Assembly: GCA_029250345.1 (NCBI GenBank)
Contig: JAQXFL010000084.1
Coordinates: forward strand, 1 to 20,498
From: Candidatus Poseidoniaceae archaeon
GTDB taxonomy: Archaea > Thermoplasmatota > Poseidoniia > Poseidoniales > Poseidoniaceae
Direction: 5' to 3'
DNA: 20,498 nt
Positions 7,108-15,100 of the stretch are shown piece after piece. Numbering within the stretch: the stretch's first letter is position 1; each line of letters begins with the position of its first letter. A program made the translations under genes and the position numbers. The notes beneath the pieces were generated by a model. It was not told the origin of the DNA. It saw only the letters and a program-made list of their open reading frames with translations, and searched no databases.

Positions 7108-8028
7108 ATGGATGTTCTCATCGTTGGAAGTGTTGCTTACGATAGTGTTGCCTCGCCCCTTGGTCATGTCAAAGACGCACTTGGTGGCTCAGCAACCTAT
7201 GCTGGTCTTGCATGTTCGTTTCATTCTAAGCGATTATCACTTGAGAAAGTTGGATTGGTTGGCGTAGTAGGTCAAGATTTTTCCGAAGAGGACCGTTTGT
7301 TGTTGTCCAACAGTGGACTGGATTTGCAGGGCATTGAGACAGCCGAGGGCGATACTTTCCGCTGGTCAGGCTCTTATCACGGGACGATGGCAGAGGCACA
7401 AACCCATGAAACGCATCTCAATGTTTTCGAACACTTTGAACCAAAGGTCCCAGAAACTCATTGCTCTCCACAGATTACTTTCTGCGCTAATCTTCACCCA
7501 GCATTGCAAGCAAGCGTTTTACAGCAAGCATCACCCCGCCGATTGTCAATGCTTGATTCGATGAATCTTTGGATTAATATCGCCAAGGATTCCCTGCTTG
7601 AAGTCATGCAAAGTGTCGATCTGGTCATCATCAATGACGGTGAAGTTCGCATGTTGGCCGACGATGAAAACCTCGTTCGAGCCGCTCGAAAGGTCTTGGA
7701 GATGATTGGTGTCAAAACACTGGTCGTCAAGCGAGGTGAACACGGTGTTCTCGCCTTCCATGGTGATGACATCATTTCATTGCCAGCTTACCCGACAGAA
7801 CAGGTGGTAGACCCGACTGGATGCGGGGATACATTTGCTGGCTCTATTGCCGCCCATCTCGCAACAGGCGAAGGTGAACTTTCACGAGACGAACTACGGC
7901 AGGCTTTGCTCTCAGCAACCGTTAGCGCCAGTTTCACCCTCGAATCGTTTGGCACTGAAGCGCTTCATTCGATGAGTTTGGAGGCCTTCAACCAACGCCT
8001 TTCGGACTTTGAACAGATGTTGAACTGA
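7108..8028 (+). CDS. PfkB-family sugar/nucleoside kinase
   Basis: Ribokinase-fold kinase that phosphorylates a hydroxymethyl group of a sugar or nucleoside with ATP. The exact substrate is not predictable. 306 residues from ATG 7108. Seen: N-terminal strand MDVLIVGSVAYDSV, substrate-site ALGGSATYAGL (24-34), TFRWSGSYH, LNVFEHFEPK, MNLWI, and the PfkB signature DPTGCGDTFAG at 235-245 with catalytic base D241. The family often reads DPTGAGD; here the alanine is cysteine. ATG 7108 places the protein at the canonical strand. A start at 7069 (ATG, 11 bases after the biotin carboxylase stop) would add 13 residues. Neither start has a strong ribosome binding site. The short gap suggests cotranscription with the biotin carboxylase, without an obvious pathway link. 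It converges with the next gene, one base between the stops. Confidence 0.85.
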   Translation: MDVLIVGSVAYDSVASPLGHVKDALGGSATYAGLACSFHSKRLSLEKVGLVGVVGQDFSEEDRLLLSNSGLDLQGIETAEGDTFRWSGSYHGTMAEAQTHETHLNVFEHFEPKVPETHCSPQITFCANLHPALQASVLQQASPRRLSMLDSMNLWINIAKDSLLEVMQSVDLVIINDGEVRMLADDENLVRAARKVLEMIGVKTLVVKRGEHGVLAFHGDDIISLPAYPTEQVVDPTGCGDTFAGSIAAHLATGEGELSRDELRQALLSATVSASFTLESFGTEALHSMSLEAFNQRLSDFEQMLN

Positions 8029-8029
8029 T

Positions 8030-9694
8030 TCACAGGTCAAGTCGAGGCAGACCACCCTTGCCTGCGTTCTCAGCATGGTGTGTTTTGCTGTCTTTGAGTT
8101 CTCCAAACGAGACATCATCAAGGTGTGGCAACTGAGCAACTTCTTGCATTGCTTGTTCATCTTGTTCCATGAAGGTTTGTCTTCGATTCATGTGGGCAAG
8201 CATCACCTCAATATCCTTGTCAGGTAAATAGCCACCTCTTTTTATCGAAAGGTTCAGTATCGATTCAATCGATTCAGACTGCAGTGTTTCAGCAGAACGC
8301 TGTCGCAACTCTCTGGTTGATGATGACTCTTCAGTGGCTTGTTGTTCGTTTCGAGAGTTGAACAATCGGTTCGCCATTTCAGTTGCGTTCCCAATCATCT
8401 GTGCAGCAGCAGGCCTCACCATGTTCGAAAACCGATTCACTGAAGTTGTACGCGAACGGGTTTTTGGCCGTAGTCGTGTACCTGGTCGTTGAGCGCTTTT
8501 CGGCCTTAGGCGGCTTCCTCGTGTGCGAGGTACAATCTCTGGAACAGCAGGTGTTGGAGTTTCCGTGGCATTCACTGTTCGAGCGCTTTCGATCAGCGAA
8601 GTGGTTGGTTCAGCCTCTGGTTGCAATGAATCGGGTGAGCGAAACACGTCGGTCGTCTCGAAGTATTCGATGCGCTGATTTTGCGCCGAGTGGGCGGGCA
8701 TGTGAACACCATTTGGTCCCTGGAAACTCGGAATGAAAGATTGAGGCACATCCGTGGTATGGACATCACGATGTTCTCGAGGTAGTTCAGCAGTGGTTGA
8801 TTGGGCAATCTGTTGGAAGGAGGAAACAGGTCGCTGTGTGGTGGTTGTAGGGAATTGTGCAGATGGATGGTCGGCGAAGCGGTGTTCGGGTGTTTGTGCA
8901 ACTTGAGGCAGTGCTCCTCTTCGGTCATGTGCGTTGGCAATACCTCTTGAGAGCAGCCCGTGTTCATTTCGTGCCACAGGTTCCGCAATGTCTTGGCCAG
9001 TCATCCATCCGCTCGAAGCCGGACTGTGGTCTCCAAAGTCCAAATCAATTTCCTCATTAAACAGATCTAAAGAGACTACAGAGGCAGAAATTTCGTCCTC
9101 AGGAAGTGCATCGGAAAGGAATGTTCTAATGGATGTAGGTGCTTGGATGTGAACCGGTTGAACAGGAACTTCCTGCAGTTCACGAATTGCTGTGCGAGGA
9201 AATTCAGTGTCTCGGTCGAGAATGTCCAATCCGATTCGAGCGTCTTCAAGGCTCATACCGCTTTCAAGCCGCTTGAGAAGTGTGGCTAATCGCATCAGTG
9301 AAGCATCATTACCAGTAATAGTATGGCAATCACCAGCCTCTGTATCGAGGGTGAGTGTAGGCTTTCGTGTACCCAGCCAGCCGAGGATGAATACGACTCC
9401 AAAGGCTGCCGCAACCATCTGTAGCGTATTTGGGATCAGTATTCGTTGTGCCATGTAGATGAGGCCTGCACCAATGAGAGCGAATGAGAAAGGAACAAGT
9501 CGAGTATGATGGTGATGGACACGAGAAATGTTGGATAATCGAAGGTCCAGTCCGTGGCCGCTTCTTGTCTCAAGAGACAGCATGCGCTCATCCACTGACG
9601 CTCGGACTCTCCCCGAGCCTGCCAAATGCAGTGCTTTGATGAGTTCAAAGTCTTCTGCACGTGCAGGACCTTTCTCCTGAACTTTAGTGCGCAT
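8030..9694 (-). CDS. Membrane-hairpin protein with a long disordered tail, function unknown
   Basis: 554 residues from ATG 9694 (TTG 9706 is the in-frame alternative). I do not recognise a named family. Seen: an N-terminal part with short predicted strands, a HHHH run at 60-63, and two hydrophobic segments at about 66-84 and 89-107 forming a membrane hairpin. Then LTLDTEAGDCHTITG and an amphipathic helix (LMRLATLLKRLESG). Strands flanking a membrane hairpin, then a helix, resemble a bacterial PH-like domain split by the hairpin; this is inference. Residues from about 190 to 400 are rich in Pro, Thr, Gln and Ser and look disordered. A basic stretch carries two copies of G(S/T)RLRPK, followed by helical, Glu/Gln-rich sequence to the end. 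It lies 97 bases after the SelB-like gene. TTTGATAA about 31 bases upstream may be its own TATA box. Confidence 0.7.
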   Translation of the reverse strand: MRTKVQEKGPARAEDFELIKALHLAGSGRVRASVDERMLSLETRSGHGLDLRLSNISRVHHHHTRLVPFSFALIGAGLIYMAQRILIPNTLQMVAAAFGVVFILGWLGTRKPTLTLDTEAGDCHTITGNDASLMRLATLLKRLESGMSLEDARIGLDILDRDTEFPRTAIRELQEVPVQPVHIQAPTSIRTFLSDALPEDEISASVVSLDLFNEEIDLDFGDHSPASSGWMTGQDIAEPVARNEHGLLSRGIANAHDRRGALPQVAQTPEHRFADHPSAQFPTTTTQRPVSSFQQIAQSTTAELPREHRDVHTTDVPQSFIPSFQGPNGVHMPAHSAQNQRIEYFETTDVFRSPDSLQPEAEPTTSLIESARTVNATETPTPAVPEIVPRTRGSRLRPKSAQRPGTRLRPKTRSRTTSVNRFSNMVRPAAAQMIGNATEMANRLFNSRNEQQATEESSSTRELRQRSAETLQSESIESILNLSIKRGGYLPDKDIEVMLAHMNRRQTFMEQDEQAMQEVAQLPHLDDVSFGELKDSKTHHAENAGKGGLPRLDL

Positions 9695-9776
9695 CCCAGC
9701 GCGCAAACCACATGTGCTGGGTTATCAAACCACCGACCGTTGGCCGTAATGTGAAGGCGATAATTCGACCGTCGTT

Positions 9777-9789
9777 CACTCGCCGAGTG
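9777..9789. other. Short palindrome just after the SelB-like stop codon
   Basis: CACTCG-C-CGAGTG is a perfect 6-base inverted repeat around one central base. It begins two bases past the stop codon of the SelB-like gene on the minus strand. No T-run follows, so it is not a clear terminator; it could be a protein-binding site or mRNA hairpin. Confidence 0.3.
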
Positions 9790-9791
9790 GG

Positions 9792-10811
9792 TCATTTTAG
9801 CGTGAGCACTGCATTCCCCATTATTCGAGGCTTTGAATCGAGTTGAGCAATGAGTGTTGCTTCTGGGTTTTCTCTGCGGATGTACAGGGGTGATTCCCAA
9901 GTGACATCCATCTCGTCGCCGTTCACAGCGCCAATGCGCCCGACCACAAATTGTAGGTCAACGCTTGCGTGCACAACGTCGCCTTCAGCAAGAACACGCT
10001 TTTGGAAAGGTGATCGGCTGAGTTTCATTGTCGAGCGTTCATGAGCGACAACAGCCAAAGGAACACTCGTGTTGGTTTTCTTGTCTTCAACGGCAGGGTG
10101 GACCAGTAATGTTCCACTGCCGAGGTGGTCTTCTTTAGCGCCTCGAAGGGCGAGACCGACTCGGTCGCCTGCAGTTGCGGAGGGCACATCGTCGTCCATT
10201 ACTTGCAGTGATTTGGCGCTTCCTGTGCCGTTTGCCGGCAGCAAGAAAACCTCATCGTGAACATTGACTGTTCCGGATTGAACGTAGCCGATAGCAACCA
10301 ATCCAATGCCTTTGACATTGAAGTGTTGGTCGACCGGAATGACGAGAGGAGCTTTTGCATTTGCAGACAATTCATCAGCGATGTCATCCATGTATTGATA
10401 CAATGAATTTCGAAGGTCAATGCCGTCCGTCGAGCCGAACGACCATTCGCCTAAGCCCGCTTGCTTGAACAGCATTTTCACTTGGTCTTCGTCGACCCAT
10501 CCACCGTCTGGAGCGTTGATGATGCCGATTCCTTTGGTAATGTTGGCACTTGCAAAAGCGACCAGTGCTTCGCCAAGCGTCGCATCGATTCCTGAAACTT
10601 CAATGATGCCAACCCTGGCTGCGGAAAGGGCGTTGAGGAAAGGGCGCAGTCGCTCAGGGTATTTTGCCGGACGTATTAATGAAAGAATCCGAGGACCATC
10701 GCTGCCAGATTCTTTGTGGACATAGGTGTGAACGTCCCTTTGGTCGGTAGGTTTGGCGATTTCTCTCGCCAATTCATCGGAACCAATCATTGCAATGTTG
10801 AGGACAGGCAT
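9792..10811 (-). CDS. Archaeal SelB-like elongation factor (aSelBL), GTPase-degenerate
   Basis: 339 residues from ATG 10811. The C-terminal two thirds look like translation-factor domains II and III of the EF-Tu/SelB type: VIPVDQHFNVKGIGLVAIGYVQSGTVNVHDEVFLLP is a domain II beta-barrel start, and AGDRVGLALRG is the matching later strand. The N-terminal region aligns with a G domain in outline, but the P-loop GxxxxGKS/T is missing (MIGSDELAREIAKP) and NKxD is replaced by NAPD. It therefore probably cannot bind GTP in the normal way. This matches the described archaeal aSelBL family, whose function is unknown. It is probably cytoplasmic and may touch the ribosome or a tRNA. GGTGGAG sits five bases before ATG 10811, deciding that start over ATG 10835. 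It lies 42 bases downstream of the thioesterase gene on the same strand, likely one operon. Confidence 0.75.
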   Translation of the reverse strand: MPVLNIAMIGSDELAREIAKPTDQRDVHTYVHKESGSDGPRILSLIRPAKYPERLRPFLNALSAARVGIIEVSGIDATLGEALVAFASANITKGIGIINAPDGGWVDEDQVKMLFKQAGLGEWSFGSTDGIDLRNSLYQYMDDIADELSANAKAPLVIPVDQHFNVKGIGLVAIGYVQSGTVNVHDEVFLLPANGTGSAKSLQVMDDDVPSATAGDRVGLALRGAKEDHLGSGTLLVHPAVEDKKTNTSVPLAVVAHERSTMKLSRSPFQKRVLAEGDVVHASVDLQFVVGRIGAVNGDEMDVTWESPLYIRRENPEATLIAQLDSKPRIMGNAVLTLK

Positions 10812-10853
10812 GTTTGCTCCACCAATGTGGGTCACATGAAGGTAGGGGTTGTT

Positions 10854-11315
10854 TCACTTCTTACGGTTCGCCAACATCTGTTCTCGAATGTTTTTAGCGT
10901 GGTCCCAGTCTTCCTGCTCGTCGTCTTGTTCTACGACAAACTGAGGAATTGGTATTGGTCGCATCATCGAGTCGATTGCAACGAAAAAGAAGAACCCTTC
11001 ACAAATTTTCTTTTTCTCCCAAGTTGCTTTGTTAACGGCGACTGCCGTGACTTTGGTGCACGCCGTATGGCTGCTCGTAAACACGACTTTTCCTGTGACT
11101 TCCAACAAGTCTCCTTGCCGGGCAGGAGCGATGAACGTCAGCGCATCAATCGAGATGGTTACGAACTCTCTGTGTGCGAATTTAGCGCAGGCTATTCCCC
11201 CGGCTTTATCCATCAGCGAGAGTAATTTTCCACCAAACAGCGTGTCGTAGGCGTTGGTGTCTCCTGGAAAGACGTGCTCGATGAGCGTGGCGGGCTCTTT
11301 TGAGTAAGGTTCCAT
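10854..11315 (-). CDS. Hotdog-fold acyl-CoA thioesterase (YciA/BACH-like)
   Basis: 153-residue cytoplasmic enzyme expected to hydrolyse acyl-CoA to free acid and CoA. The hotdog core is clear: VFPGDTNAYDTLFGGKLLSLMDKAGGIACAKFA holds the central helix, with the Asp/Asn-Thr-Leu-Phe-Gly-Gly pattern of the YciA/BACH group. Next come the strands VTISIDALTFIAPARQGDLLEVTG and HTACTKVTAVAVN. The length fits a single hotdog domain that works as a hexamer or trimer of dimers. The last 25 residues are charged and probably helical (EQDDEQEDWDHAKNIREQM), outside the fold. Chain-length specificity cannot be told. Start ATG 11315 has GGCGGTG four bases upstream. It is the first gene of the minus-strand group that continues into the SelB-like factor, and is divergent from the ThiI-like gene. 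Confidence 0.88.
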   Translation of the reverse strand: MEPYSKEPATLIEHVFPGDTNAYDTLFGGKLLSLMDKAGGIACAKFAHREFVTISIDALTFIAPARQGDLLEVTGKVVFTSSHTACTKVTAVAVNKATWEKKKICEGFFFFVAIDSMMRPIPIPQFVVEQDDEQEDWDHAKNIREQMLANRKK

Positions 11316-11405
11316 AACACCGCCAGGAGGTTCTCCCTCAAGAACTCATGCGGCGAAGAAATCCTCTTGAGGTGGTTTCTTGACCTTGAGCGATTGCCAT
11401 CGGTT

Positions 11406-12077
11406 ATGGTCGAGGAGAAAGTGTGTATTGCTTTGGTCTCGGGAGGCATCGATTCACCGGTTGCTGTTGCGCGGATGTTGAGAGAAGGCTGGTACATCCA
11501 TCCAGTCCACTGCACGCAGGAACCAGTGACTGGCCCTGAGGCAGAACAGAAAACGATTGCAGCACTGCGATTTTTCCTCCAGATGGACGGCCCGATTGGG
11601 GAGGCAGCTCGTCGCCAATTATCCACTTCACTGACGGTCGTACCGGTCGCAGAACAATTGGCTTTATTCACGAAAAAATGGTGCCATACAGAGTATTTCA
11701 TTCACATGAAACGCCTGTACAGTTGCCTTGGAGATTTAGCAGGCAAAGAAGTTGGGGCAACCCATCTTTTGACGGGAGAGAACTTGGGTCAAGTTTCATC
11801 GCAAACTCTTGGTAATTTAGGGGCGATTGAACGAGTTACTGCGTTGGAAATGCTCCGGCCGTTACTGGGTTTTGACAAGACCGCCATCATGCATATGTCA
11901 CAAGGGCTTGGAACGTTCGAGTTGAGTATAGGTCCTGAAGTCTGCGATGCACTCGGACCATCCTTGCCGACCACGATTGCAAATTTAGAGTGGTTGGAAA
12001 AGAGTGAACAGAGGCTCGGTGGCCTCGATCATATCACACAGGATGCTTGGAAGAACCGCAGAGTTGTCGAACTTTGA
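11406..12077 (+). CDS. ThiI-like PP-loop domain protein without a THUMP domain
   Basis: 223 residues from ATG 11406. The PP-loop ATPase motif SGGIDS at residues 12-17 starts an adenine-nucleotide alpha-hydrolase domain. HPVHCTQ, HMKRLYS, GATHLLTGENLGQVSSQTLGNL and LRPLLGFDKTAI follow the ThiI core closely. ThiI adenylates U8 of tRNA for 4-thiouridine and can also serve thiazole synthesis. The usual N-terminal ferredoxin-like and THUMP domains (about 170 residues) and any rhodanese domain are absent. It may act with a separate THUMP protein or on a different substrate. Cysteines in HCTQ, KWCHTEY, YSCLG and EVCDALG are candidates for sulfur transfer. There is no ribosome binding site before ATG 11406; an in-frame TTG at 11367 would add 13 residues. 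The gene stands alone between the divergent thioesterase and the surface-protein block. Confidence 0.82.
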   Translation: MVEEKVCIALVSGGIDSPVAVARMLREGWYIHPVHCTQEPVTGPEAEQKTIAALRFFLQMDGPIGEAARRQLSTSLTVVPVAEQLALFTKKWCHTEYFIHMKRLYSCLGDLAGKEVGATHLLTGENLGQVSSQTLGNLGAIERVTALEMLRPLLGFDKTAIMHMSQGLGTFELSIGPEVCDALGPSLPTTIANLEWLEKSEQRLGGLDHITQDAWKNRRVVEL

Positions 12078-12096
12078 TTCGAAACTGATTTTTCAA

Positions 12097-12113
12097 CCCC
12101 TCCGTAGGAGGGG
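12097..12113 (+). terminator. GC-rich hairpin downstream of the ThiI-like gene
   Basis: CCCCTCC (12097-12103), loop GTA, GGAGGGG (12107-12113): a perfect 7-base stem 19 bases after the stop codon. TTTTT lies just before it, not after, so it is not a classical terminator. It could stabilise the 3' end or stall polymerase. Confidence 0.35.
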
Positions 12114-12121
12114 ATTATGGG

Positions 12122-12136
12122 GCAACGGTCCGTTGC
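12122..12136. promoter_or_regulatory. 15-base palindrome next to the surface-protein promoter, possible operator
   Basis: GCAACGG-T-CCGTTGC is a perfect inverted repeat of 7 bases around one base. It abuts the TATA-like GTTATAG (12138-12144) and lies 42 bases before the start codon of the giant surface-protein gene. A dyad touching the TATA/BRE region suits binding of a dimeric regulator. No proof of binding is available from sequence. Confidence 0.4.
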
Positions 12137-12137
12137 G

Positions 12138-12144
12138 GTTATAG
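12138..12144 (+). promoter_or_regulatory. Weak TATA-like box of the surface-protein gene
   Basis: GTTATAG lies about 38 bases before the start codon. Transcription starting about 26 bases downstream would leave a leader of roughly 12 bases containing the ribosome binding site. The match to an archaeal TATA box is weak. Confidence 0.3.
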
Positions 12145-12168
12145 GTGAAGGAATCCTCGGAAGAGAAC

Positions 12169-12174
12169 GGGTGA
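12169..12174 (+). promoter_or_regulatory. Ribosome binding site that decides a TTG start
   Basis: GGGTGA lies four bases before TTG 12179. The next in-frame ATG falls inside the signal peptide, so the TTG start is needed for a complete N-region. Confidence 0.55.
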
Positions 12175-12178
12175 GTCT

Positions 12179-15100
12179 TTGACGAACGACAATCAACAAC
12201 TTAAATCAGCATTTTTCCTTGTATTCCTGATGCTCTTGGCGCCGTTTGCAGCAGCAGCAAATGTTTCCACATTTGGAGACGGAAACGCCACCGATGAAAT
12301 CGAACTGAGAGATGGAAGCCCGTTTGTTGATGAGGGAATGGTTCATCTCCCAGCGTCTGAAACAGTGACCAGTGCGTCGGTTGATCTTTCGACTTCGATG
12401 CTTGAACACGCTGCACACACACGGATTGACTTGGAGACCATGCCTCGTGTTTGGAATCCAATGTACAACAACCAACTGACAAAGTTCTCGAACGTCGCCG
12501 ATTTCATCTACGAAGACGGTTCGAATGCAGTTCCTGTCGAACTAAAGTCTGAGGGCTTCCTCACCGATTTTGAAGAAACTTCGGCCGGTTTCATTGACCA
12601 TCGCGCTTTGTCCGGTGGTGCACACGGATGGGACCACGGTTCTCTTGATCCAACCGTTGTTGCCCCGAATGTCGATATTCCCGACTGTGCAAGCGGAACT
12701 TATTGCTGGGGTACTGGACTCTATGACGATGACTACACCGATAAGAACGCAGGAGCAAACGGTCGCAAATACATGATGACTTCAGAAACTATTTTCATCG
12801 ACTCTTCACTCAAGAGTTCCCTTGCTTACTTTGATTCTTGGCACGACTTGGACCTTGGCACCAGCAGCGGAACCAACCCATCAGTCTACTTCCGAGACTG
12901 CGCTTACCTCGAAATACGCGCCTCTCAAAACAACGACTTCGATGTCAACGACCCGAATGGATTTGATTACTTGGAAATCAGCCTTGCCAATTCTTCGTTG
13001 AGTTGGAGTTCAGGATACTACACCGTATCCACCAACCAAAACACAGCTGGGCAGATTGACTCGAGATGCAACGGTGTTACTCCCGGAGACGGTGCACTTG
13101 GTGGCACATCAACGACAGCCACCAATCCGAACGGTTGGGCAAACATTGCCGTAGACTTGGGCCCATACACGGGTCAATACGTTCAGATTCGCTTTGTCAT
13201 GGAGGACAATGATGTCATCGGTACCGATGGTGGCAAAGCCGGTTGGTATGTTGATAACTTCCGAGTGGGCGACCCTCTTCCAGCATCTGCAAACATGAGC
13301 ATTAACGGATTCCTGCCATCAAACTCCGGTGGGCCCAACCAACCGAACGGATACGGTATTCTCACGCTCGAAACCGAAACTACCAGCACAGCCACGATTT
13401 CGGTAGATGTGCTTGATTCGTCTACTGGTTCTATTGTTCACGACCGACAAGGCCATCCAATGACCAACCTTCAAGGAGATATCATCGAATTGTGGGACGT
13501 CAATTCTACTCTGCATCCTTCCGTCGACTTTAGGTTCACATTTAATTCGGGACCTGACCGCCTTTCATCTCCGGTGTTCCACGGATTCAGCATAGGTACG
13601 CGGGTTGGTACGGGGTTGAACGCCTCTCAATACGACGAAATACCGAACATCTTCCAAGGCGTTTGGTCAACACTCGGCGATGGTGAACCTTTGTCTTATA
13701 CACCCATCATCAATGATGCATCGTACACCCCAACGCTCCAGCGAAGTAATTTCGATCGACCAATTACCCGCATTAAGCCGTATGTCGAGGCTGACTGTAG
13801 TGAAGTCCCAATGATTGACCTCTTTACCCAAGGAGGTACCTCGTTGTACCAACTCGCCAGCGGTGTCGAATATGTTTTGGATGAGCCATGGTTCGGATTT
13901 GACTCAATTGTTTCCTTTGAGGGTCCATGTGATGTAGGCGGCATTTGGTTTGACCTCACGTTCGGCCACCACCCCGATGATATCCAGTTGGATGTTGCCA
14001 ATGATGGGCACATTGACTGGGGATTCGATGAAGAGGCGTTCGGAAGCTTCGGTCGTCAAACTCAATTTTTGATGGCTAAGGTTGACGGCATAAATTACGG
14101 TCAATCATCTTCCGATCTCATCATCGACAGCACAGGTGTTGCTGAAGGTGCAATGTTTATGCTGCCAAAGGGAGCTGAAGTTACCTCAGTTGATTTGGTC
14201 TTTGATCAGATGGGAATCTTCTCGAATACGGATTCAACCGAAGGATTCGAATTGTCTCTTCTTTCTGGCACTCAGGAAGTTACTTTGGGCAGTGTCGAGA
14301 ACACGACCCTTTTGTTGCTTGGTAACGCACCCGAACTCGATTTCAAATCAGCGCTGAACTCTTTGCTGGGTAATGCTTTGGTTCCTGTCAGTCATTACGA
14401 TGCATACGGGACAGAATGGCAGACTTTCCGTTTGAAAGCAGAATCGCCAAACGCTTCAACAGCTTCTCAAGTGACGGTTCGTGACCTCGATGTCGTATAC
14501 AATTACACCGTTTCACTCGGCTCAGCAGATGGCTTTGACCGTGAGTTGAACAAGGGCGTTGCATTGTGGGATGGCGGCTCTACAGCCGAAGTTCCAATGA
14601 CCTTCACAAGTTCTACAGGTGGAGGGGCTGCGTTGTCAAATCTCATGGTTTCAACCTCGAGTGGATACGAAAACTCCATCAGCATGGCTGGAAACCCAGT
14701 CGGACTGTATCCAAACGGAGCCATCTACGAAATTACGACCACTCACACTGTGAGTCCTCTCACTGGCTCCACTCTCGTTGAAGCTCGTTTGACCTTCGAG
14801 TCGGATACGGGCAATGTTATTCTTGGCTACAGTGATACCTTGCTGTTCTCTGAAGTCTCCGACATTGGGGATTTGATTTCCCTTGAATCATCGACTGCTA
14901 CAACCATAGCGGATGGAAAGGAAATCACTTGGCGTTTTGTCGTAAACTCAGCATGGGAAGATACCAATGAAGTGCGAATCTACTCAGGTTCAATTTCATC
15001 CAACGGCGTTAATGGCCTTCCAGACGCAGTACTTCTTGCTCCTGTCGGTGGTAACGCTGTAGAGAACGATGCCGTAGTTACTTCGTTTGAAGTGCTCAAC

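Noticed and set aside
9503..9516. HHHH run as an engineered His tag or metal site
   Set aside because: Four residues only, inside a natural context next to a membrane helix; no other sign of a vector or of a metal centre.
10716..11225. 169-codon plus-strand frame across the SelB-like and thioesterase genes
   Set aside because: Antisense to two identified genes and spans their intergenic gap; no motif.
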